Below, in pieces: positions 14,686 to 18,929 of a stretch of DNA of 18,929 nucleotides (position 1 is its first letter; every line of letters begins with the position of its first letter). The notes under the pieces were generated by a model that was given only the letters and a program-made list of their open reading frames with translations, did not search any database and was not told the origin of the DNA. Source of the DNA: JAFGKK01 sp964521085. Lineage in GTDB: Bacteria; Chloroflexota; Anaerolineae; Anaerolineales; RBG-16-64-43. The stretch lies in NCBI GenBank assembly GCA_964521085.1, contig CAZFPL010000058.1, forward strand, positions 1 through 18,929. Direction: 5' to 3'. Position numbers and translations under genes: made by a program.

Positions 14686-14783
14686 CAATGGAACAGTCCG
14701 ACCATCTTTGTTGGGTAAGGATTTTTCCTCCCGAAATGGAAAAAAGGCGGTATTTTCAGGGAAAAGTCGGCCGCCGATGCGGC

Positions 14784-14812
14784 TTCACGCAAATCGGATA
14801 ATCATTTAAAAT
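14784..14812 (+). promoter_or_regulatory. Candidate promoter of the UbiA-family gene
   Basis: TTCACG (14784-14789) and TAAAAT (14807-14812) are 17 bp apart. Transcription would begin near 14819 and leave a leader of about 34 nt before the ATG at 14853. A small tetraloop hairpin GCCGC-CGAT-GCGGC (14770-14783) lies immediately upstream. The remainder of the 260-bp gap holds the terminator described after the GYD gene. Confidence 0.4.
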
Positions 14813-14852
14813 AGGGCAACTCGGGTACCCCATCCAACGATAGGAAAACCAA

Positions 14853-15770
14853 ATGAGTATAAAGAGACGGATCGACGGCACGATACAACTGAGTCGATAT
14901 CGGGAGCTGCTATGGTTTGTGTTAATCACCACCCTGCTTGGCGTCGCCTCATCCGGCGGCGTGTTCGGCATACGGATGATCACCGTCCTGATCGCCAACT
15001 GGCTTGCGGTGGCCTTTATGTTCATGATCAACGATGTGGAGGATGCGCCGGACGACGCCCTCTGCCCGCACAAGGCCGCACGCAATCCGATCGTTTCGGG
15101 AATGCTTTCGCACCGCAGCGGATGGTGGGCTTCGATATCGGTTGCGCTGCTGTCGGGTTTCCTCTACCTCCTGCTTGGATTCGGACCCGCCGTGTGGGGA
15201 TGGATCGGATTGCTGTTGGGCTACCTGTACTCGTGGAAGAAGATCCGGCTTAAGAATTTTCCCATCGTGGATGTACTTTCCCACGGGATGATGCTGGCCG
15301 GGTGCCAGTTTCTTGCGGCCTTCCACACGTTTTCCCCCGGCATCTATTGGTGGTGGCCTTTCCCGTTCTGCATGGCGGTTTCGATCTCCATGTACGGTGA
15401 GCTCTTCAACGAACTTCGGGATTTCCACAAGGACCGGGAAGCCGGGTTGACGCATACCGCGCTTCTGGTGGGGTATCGGCCCACCACCGTCCTGATGTAC
15501 ACCCTCCTGGGAATCGGCATTGTATCCGCGACCATCACGCTGATCGGGATCATGATCGTACCCTTCTGGGTTCTGATGATCACACTGGCGCTGCTGGTCT
15601 GCCTGTTGATCCCGGCGATCGTGCGCATCGCCCGCAGAACTCGGAACCGGGTCGCCGCATACGAGCCGCTGCACAAACCCTTCGAGATCTCCTTCGCCGT
15701 CGCGCTCTCGACGTATTACGTGGGGCCCTGGCTGGGTGCGAGAATACTTACCTGGATCCCGCACTGGTAG
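14853..15770 (+). CDS. UbiA-family prenyltransferase
   Basis: A 305-residue polytopic membrane protein with about eight to nine helices. Both aspartate-rich motifs that bind Mg-prenyl-diphosphate are intact: NDxxDxxxD at Asn60-Asp68 (INDVEDAPDD) and DxxxDxxxG at Asp190-Gly198 (RDFHKDREAG). GYLYSWKKIRLKNFPIVDV near 125-143 is the characteristic cytoplasmic loop before helix 5. The family transfers prenyl chains to aromatic rings (quinones), haem, chlorophyllide, sugars or glycerol phosphate; the acceptor cannot be read here and no quinone, haem or lipid gene is adjacent. A GGAAAACC sequence precedes the ATG. The gene ends at a 9-bp hairpin facing the convergent YfhO-like gene. Confidence 0.88.
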   Translation: MSIKRRIDGTIQLSRYRELLWFVLITTLLGVASSGGVFGIRMITVLIANWLAVAFMFMINDVEDAPDDALCPHKAARNPIVSGMLSHRSGWWASISVALLSGFLYLLLGFGPAVWGWIGLLLGYLYSWKKIRLKNFPIVDVLSHGMMLAGCQFLAAFHTFSPGIYWWWPFPFCMAVSISMYGELFNELRDFHKDREAGLTHTALLVGYRPTTVLMYTLLGIGIVSATITLIGIMIVPFWVLMITLALLVCLLIPAIVRIARRTRNRVAAYEPLHKPFEISFAVALSTYYVGPWLGARILTWIPHW

Positions 15771-15779
15771 GCGGGATCC
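15754..15779. terminator. 9-bp perfect hairpin at the end of the UbiA gene
   Basis: GGATCCCGC (15754-15762) and GCGGGATCC (15771-15779) enclose an 8-nt loop that contains the TAG stop. It lies between convergent genes and may terminate or protect transcripts from either side. No T-tract is present. The remaining 50 bp to the next stop codon are unremarkable. Confidence 0.5.
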
Positions 15780-15831
15780 CAATCCGCACCTCTCGGTGGA
15801 TGGGTCGTTGGATGAGTGACTTCCCGGGAGT

Positions 15832-17820
15832 CTATTCGTTGGCATCCAGAGGCTGAATCTCTTCTCCAACCCTTACCGCTCCGGGTTCCTTTCGTCCGCG
15901 CCATAAGTACGCCGCAGATAAAATCCATCCGAAGATTGATATCAATAACCCTGCAGGAACATCCCATGGCCGGTATCGGAAGGACGCGGTGTGCAAGCCG
16001 GCCGGCATCAAGACCGAAAGGAATACCGTTTTCCCGACCTTTGCAGATTTTCCATCCACCGCTGCCTGCCACCCGCTGTAGGCAAACTCTTTTACCTCAA
16101 GCAATCCCCCCGCATCCGACTGGCATGTAACCTCCAAATCGCCCCACAGGCCTTTCGCCGTACAAGGGATCTCTCCGTCGGCCGTGCGCAAGACGGCGTA
16201 ATGAGCGTGTTCATCGAAATAAATCCGGTAATTTCCCACCCGCCGGATAAGTTCCCATCCGGGATTCACCTCCGGTTCGGGGAGATTGGGAAAGATGAGG
16301 AACCGGGGTTCGATCACATCCCACAGTTTCATATCCCACGGCCGCTGATATACGGCGATTTTCATATTCCGGTCCAGCATTTCCGGGAACCAGCCATATT
16401 CCAAAAACGGGGTTTGAACCCATTCCACTTCCGCAGTGGAAACCGTCCGGAATATCTCCTCCGGGATCGAAAGCGTGGGTTGCGCGACCAGGAGACGCAG
16501 GCTGAAGTCGACCACCGAAACCAGGGAGAGAATCATCCCGGTCATAAGAAATAAAACCGCCGCCACGCGCACCGGTATCTGCAGATGCAGGCGGTATGAC
16601 TGTCGGATGCGGAGCAGAAAAACCGGCCATGGATGAACCAGAACCGCCTGGGCGCCCAAACCCGACATCGCCAGGATTAATGGCGGCGCCAATCCGGCGA
16701 TCATCGCGGGATAACGTATGCCGCCCGCGAGATCCGGATTGAATATACCCAGGAGCCGGAAAGTCCATGCACTGGCGGCGAGATACACGAGTACCGTTGA
16801 TCCAAGAAAGAGAAGCGAGAATTTTCGGGTGGGTTCCCCCCGCAGTGTGCAAGCAAACGCCGCCAAGAGGATAGGCAGCCAGCCGATGTAGTTGGCGTAG
16901 GCAAATATGAATTTCTCGACTTTTCCCAAATCCGGATACATGAAATATTCGGGATCGGAGATCACCAGATTCAACGGGAGGTATTGAAGCGGCTGGGCGG
17001 TGAAGAAGGTCGGATCGGAATGTTTCTGGAAGAGGGGCAGGAAATGCAGCAGGGGGACAAGGAAGAAAGCCGTCAGGAGCAGCGCCAGACCGCCGGAGAA
17101 AAACAGCCTTCTCCAGGGAAAAACTTTCGGGCGATGGAAAAGGAATCCAAGCAACACGAATCCCGGCAGGATCGATACTGCGAATCCGATCTGCATGTAC
17201 GCATGCCCGGAAAGGATCGCGGAAGCCAGCGTAAGGCTGAGGATGACAGTGTTCCTTCGACTGGCCGAGAGGAGGAACTGGAGGAAGGCCGGAATGATCA
17301 GGCTGCAACAGGCTGTGGACAGCACGATCGATACGATGCCATCATCCATCCTTCCGGAGAGGTGGCCGCCGGCGACAGCGATCCCCGCGCACCACAACCT
17401 CACCAACGGATGCAGCTTAAGAATCCGCCCCAGCCACAATTGGGCAAGCCCGGCAATGGCAAGGCTCAACAACAACGTGGCTTTTATCCCGTTGATAAAC
17501 CCGAACAGGAGCGTGGAGATCATCACCACCGGATGGAGCGGCGCGCCATACATTTCGATAAAAGAAGGCGCCCCGCCGTTGGTGGAACCGTTCCACAGAA
17601 AGCATAATCCGCAGCGTTGAAACGCGATCCACATCGCGTGCGATTGCACACAAGGGATCAACTCGAGACCTTCCGGTAAAAGCCGGGGATTGAAATCCAG
17701 ATATTCCATCCCGACAAAGCATGTCCACCCGGCCACGGCCAGGATTTCCAGAAACAGGACGACGCTTGTCCGGGGGATGCTTCGAAACCTCGAAGGAATA
17801 GATGAAAGGAAAGATCTCAT
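15832..17820 (-). CDS. YfhO-like GT-C-fold membrane protein
   Basis: A large polytopic membrane protein, 662 residues from the ATG at 17820. The frame stays open upstream to 17976, but the TATAAT at 17878-17873 suits a promoter for the 17820 start, and the extra N-terminal residues do not look like membrane protein. About 12 hydrophobic segments span residues 15-480. After them comes a soluble beta-rich domain with the family hallmark LLEVKEFAYSGWQAAVDGKSAKV (split here across about 575-600), and a final helix with GLLISIFGWILSAAYLW. This arrangement matches the YfhO/DUF2142-like multi-helix GT-C group. Bacillus YfhO takes part in glycosylating lipoteichoic acid using a lipid-linked sugar. 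A role in cell-envelope glycosylation is inferred. The donor and acceptor are unknown. Confidence 0.75.
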   Translation of the reverse strand: MRSFLSSIPSRFRSIPRTSVVLFLEILAVAGWTCFVGMEYLDFNPRLLPEGLELIPCVQSHAMWIAFQRCGLCFLWNGSTNGGAPSFIEMYGAPLHPVVMISTLLFGFINGIKATLLLSLAIAGLAQLWLGRILKLHPLVRLWCAGIAVAGGHLSGRMDDGIVSIVLSTACCSLIIPAFLQFLLSASRRNTVILSLTLASAILSGHAYMQIGFAVSILPGFVLLGFLFHRPKVFPWRRLFFSGGLALLLTAFFLVPLLHFLPLFQKHSDPTFFTAQPLQYLPLNLVISDPEYFMYPDLGKVEKFIFAYANYIGWLPILLAAFACTLRGEPTRKFSLLFLGSTVLVYLAASAWTFRLLGIFNPDLAGGIRYPAMIAGLAPPLILAMSGLGAQAVLVHPWPVFLLRIRQSYRLHLQIPVRVAAVLFLMTGMILSLVSVVDFSLRLLVAQPTLSIPEEIFRTVSTAEVEWVQTPFLEYGWFPEMLDRNMKIAVYQRPWDMKLWDVIEPRFLIFPNLPEPEVNPGWELIRRVGNYRIYFDEHAHYAVLRTADGEIPCTAKGLWGDLEVTCQSDAGGLLEVKEFAYSGWQAAVDGKSAKVGKTVFLSVLMPAGLHTASFRYRPWDVPAGLLISIFGWILSAAYLWRGRKEPGAVRVGEEIQPLDANE

Positions 17821-17872
17821 TGGCTTTATCCCTGCAACGGAACGATGGTTTTCGCGGAAGGTTTCGGGAAGT

Positions 17873-17878
17873 ATTATA
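17873..17878 (-). promoter_or_regulatory. Candidate -10 element for the YfhO-like gene
   Basis: TATAAT on the minus strand (forward ATTATA), 52 bp upstream of the ATG at 17820, predicts a leader of about 45 nt. No good -35 match is found 16-18 bp further up. Confidence 0.4.
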
Positions 17879-18010
17879 GGGTATCTCATGTGAAAATGCC
17901 TATTCGGAAGGCGGCCTTTGTTGGCAGGGCAATCCGGAAGGCGGATGGATCTGAAAACCGAGTTCGCGGGATTCATTGCCGGCGGCCGTCCCCATCCCGA
18001 CCGCTTTTGT

Positions 18011-18016
18011 TATAAT
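18011..18016 (+). promoter_or_regulatory. -10 element of the tRNA-Val gene
   Basis: A consensus TATAAT ends 13 bp before the first base of the tRNA, giving a leader of about 6 nt, usual for tRNA genes. No clear -35 was found. GC-rich sequence (CCGGTAAGC) between the -10 and the gene could act as a stringent-type discriminator. Confidence 0.55.
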
Positions 18017-18029
18017 GTGGCCGGTAAGC

Positions 18030-18103
18030 GGGCGCATAGCTCAGTCGGTTAGAGCGCTTCACTCACATTGAAGAGGTCGGGGGTTCGAGTCCCTTTGCGC
18101 CCA
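18030..18103 (+). tRNA. tRNA-Val (anticodon CAC)
   Basis: A complete cloverleaf of 74 bases: acceptor GGGCGCA (18030-18036) with TGCGCCC (18096-18102) and discriminator A; D arm GCTC/GAGC with AGTCGGTTA loop; anticodon stem CTTCA/TGAAG with loop CTCACAT, so the anticodon is CAC (decodes GUG, valine); variable AGGTC; T stem GGGGG/CCCTT with two G-U pairs and loop TTCGAGT. CCA is not encoded. A run of five T (18107-18111) follows the gene and may terminate transcription. Confidence 0.95.
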
Positions 18104-18336
18104 CTGTTTTTCGAGATCCTTGGGGGTATTTACGTGCACCGTTTCCGCGTTTTTTCATACCTCTCCAACTTCAGAAAAAGGGGGAACCATCCCGATCCAT
18201 TCGGATCTGCCTCCGCATGGCATGCCGATGGATTCGGGCAAATCCTGCATTCCTGCGAAATATTTCTCAAAGTTTCTCGGTTTTAATCAACCATGAAGGC
18301 TGCATCGCGTATATCCTACTTGGAAAGGAGTCTATT

Positions 18337-18929
18337 ATGGAACTCACAATCATCATCCTAATTTGCGGTGGATTGCTTGTTCTGATCTTCCTATTGCCCT
18401 GGCTGCTCGGGGTACGCTACATCCCCAACAACCGCGTGGGGATCGTCGAGCAATATTGGTCCTTGCGGGGCTCGCTTAAGGAGGGGCGGATCATTGCGCT
18501 GAAGAGTGAAGCCGGTTTTCAGGCGGACATCCTTCGCGGCGGTCTGCACTTCGGATTCTTTCCGTGGCAGTTTAAAGTCCACATCGAACCGCTGGTGGTG
18601 ATCGCCGAAAGCAAGATCGGCTATGTGTATGCCCGCGACGGTTCGCCGCTTCCGTCGACGCAAACCCTGGGCAGCGTGGTGAAATGCAACACCTTCCAGG
18701 ATGCGCGCGGATTCTTAACCAACGGCGGGCAACGCGGCCGTCAGCGCTCGATCCTGCGCGAGGGACTCTACGCGCTCAACCTCGCGCTGTTCGTCGTCAT
18801 CACGGAAGACGGCGTGTATTCTGGCCCGATCCATGAGCGAGACGGCAAGAAATACGGGGATTGGCTGGCCCAGTTGATGGAGGTGAACGGATTCAGTCCG
18901 GTGGTCATCGGCCACGGTGGAGACACCTT
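18337..18929 (+). CDS. SPFH/flotillin-like membrane-associated protein, N-terminal part
   Basis: The gene runs off the window end; 197 codons are visible. The ATG at 18337 follows AAAGGAG at 6 bp. Residues 1-24 form one N-terminal membrane anchor (LTIIILICGGLLVLIFLLPWLL), followed by an SPFH/Band 7 domain start: YIPNNRVGIVEQYWS (about 28-42), an EGRIIALKSEAGFQADILRGGLHFGF segment (about 51-76) and PLVVIAESKIGYVYARDGSPLP, then GQRGRQRSILREGLYALNLALFVVIT. These match the flotillin/SPFH family proteins found in many bacteria. The family scaffolds membrane microdomains or proteases. The function here is unknown. The 233 bp between the tRNA and this gene hold no gene that I can support. Confidence 0.85.
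   Translation, partial: MELTIIILICGGLLVLIFLLPWLLGVRYIPNNRVGIVEQYWSLRGSLKEGRIIALKSEAGFQADILRGGLHFGFFPWQFKVHIEPLVVIAESKIGYVYARDGSPLPSTQTLGSVVKCNTFQDARGFLTNGGQRGRQRSILREGLYALNLALFVVITEDGVYSGPIHERDGKKYGDWLAQLMEVNGFSPVVIGHGGDT

Noticed and set aside
16211..17308. 365-residue second frame on the same strand inside the YfhO-like gene
   Set aside because: Pro/Ala/Arg-rich composition without hydrophobic periodicity, while the overlapping frame gives a coherent polytopic membrane protein.
14853..17820. UbiA-family and YfhO-like genes as a joint lipid-linked glycosylation system
   Set aside because: Both act in membranes and might use prenyl lipids, but the genes are convergent, separated by a hairpin and share no other evidence of cooperation.
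17821..17976. N-terminal extension of the YfhO-like protein up to 17976
   Set aside because: The extra residues are not membrane-like, no ribosome binding site is present, and the -10 element at 17878-17873 would lie inside the coding region.
18030..18110. tRNA-Val 3' end as an integration site for a mobile element
   Set aside because: No integrase, no direct repeat of the tRNA end within the window and no shift in gene type downstream.
18068..18286. 72-residue frame starting inside the tRNA
   Set aside because: It begins within the tRNA T arm region; this is a well-known artefact of tRNA 3' ends read as protein.

Overview
The window reads as a chromosomal stretch of a fairly GC-rich, free-living bacterium. 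My best guess is a Chloroflexota (Anaerolineae-like) genome or metagenome bin. The guess rests on gene content and resemblance: lipoprotein-anchored secreted enzymes with Thr/Pro-rich linkers, an actinobacterial-type class I xylose isomerase, GYD and YfhO-like proteins, and an SPFH protein of a type I associate with that group. No 16S or other phylogenetic marker is present, so this is inference. Most genes have a clear AGGAG-type ribosome binding site.

Layout. 1-2440 (+): the 3' end of a secreted protein with a beta-sandwich domain, an intergenic inverted repeat, an ICMT/PEMT-like membrane methyltransferase, and a Tat-exported DJ-1/PfpI lipoprotein. 2504-3163 (-): a strong stem-loop between convergent units, a frameshifted small membrane-protein gene, and padR with a perfect 21-bp palindrome in its promoter. 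3200-14093 (+): a xylan-oligosaccharide utilisation cluster in the order lacI, a relic of a CUT1 sugar permease, a GH8 reducing-end exo-oligoxylanase lipoprotein, xylF, xylG, xylH, xylA and a cytoplasmic GH3 glycosidase. 14314-15770 (+): a GYD-domain protein and a UbiA-family prenyltransferase. 15832-17820 (-): a large YfhO-like GT-C-fold membrane protein. 18030-18103 (+): tRNA-Val(CAC). 18337-end (+): the 5' part of an SPFH/flotillin-like protein.

How the genes work together. The GH8 lipoprotein should trim xylose from the reducing ends of xylo-oligosaccharides at the cell surface. XylF captures the xylose and XylGH imports it. XylA converts it to xylulose. The GH3 enzyme has no signal peptide and should act on short xylosides inside the cell. 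No xylulokinase gene is visible. A LacI-family repressor heads the cluster. Its own promoter is a near-consensus sigma-70 site with one 14-bp operator at the expected transcription start and a second one 5 bp before the lacI start codon. Stem-loops after xylF and after xylH probably set unequal expression of the binding protein, the permease genes and the enzymes.

I do not see an obviously new biological system. The points most worth a second look are the permease relic inside the xylan cluster, the two-operator lacI promoter with A-tracts upstream, the frameshifted gene after padR, and the structured RNA between xylF and xylG.
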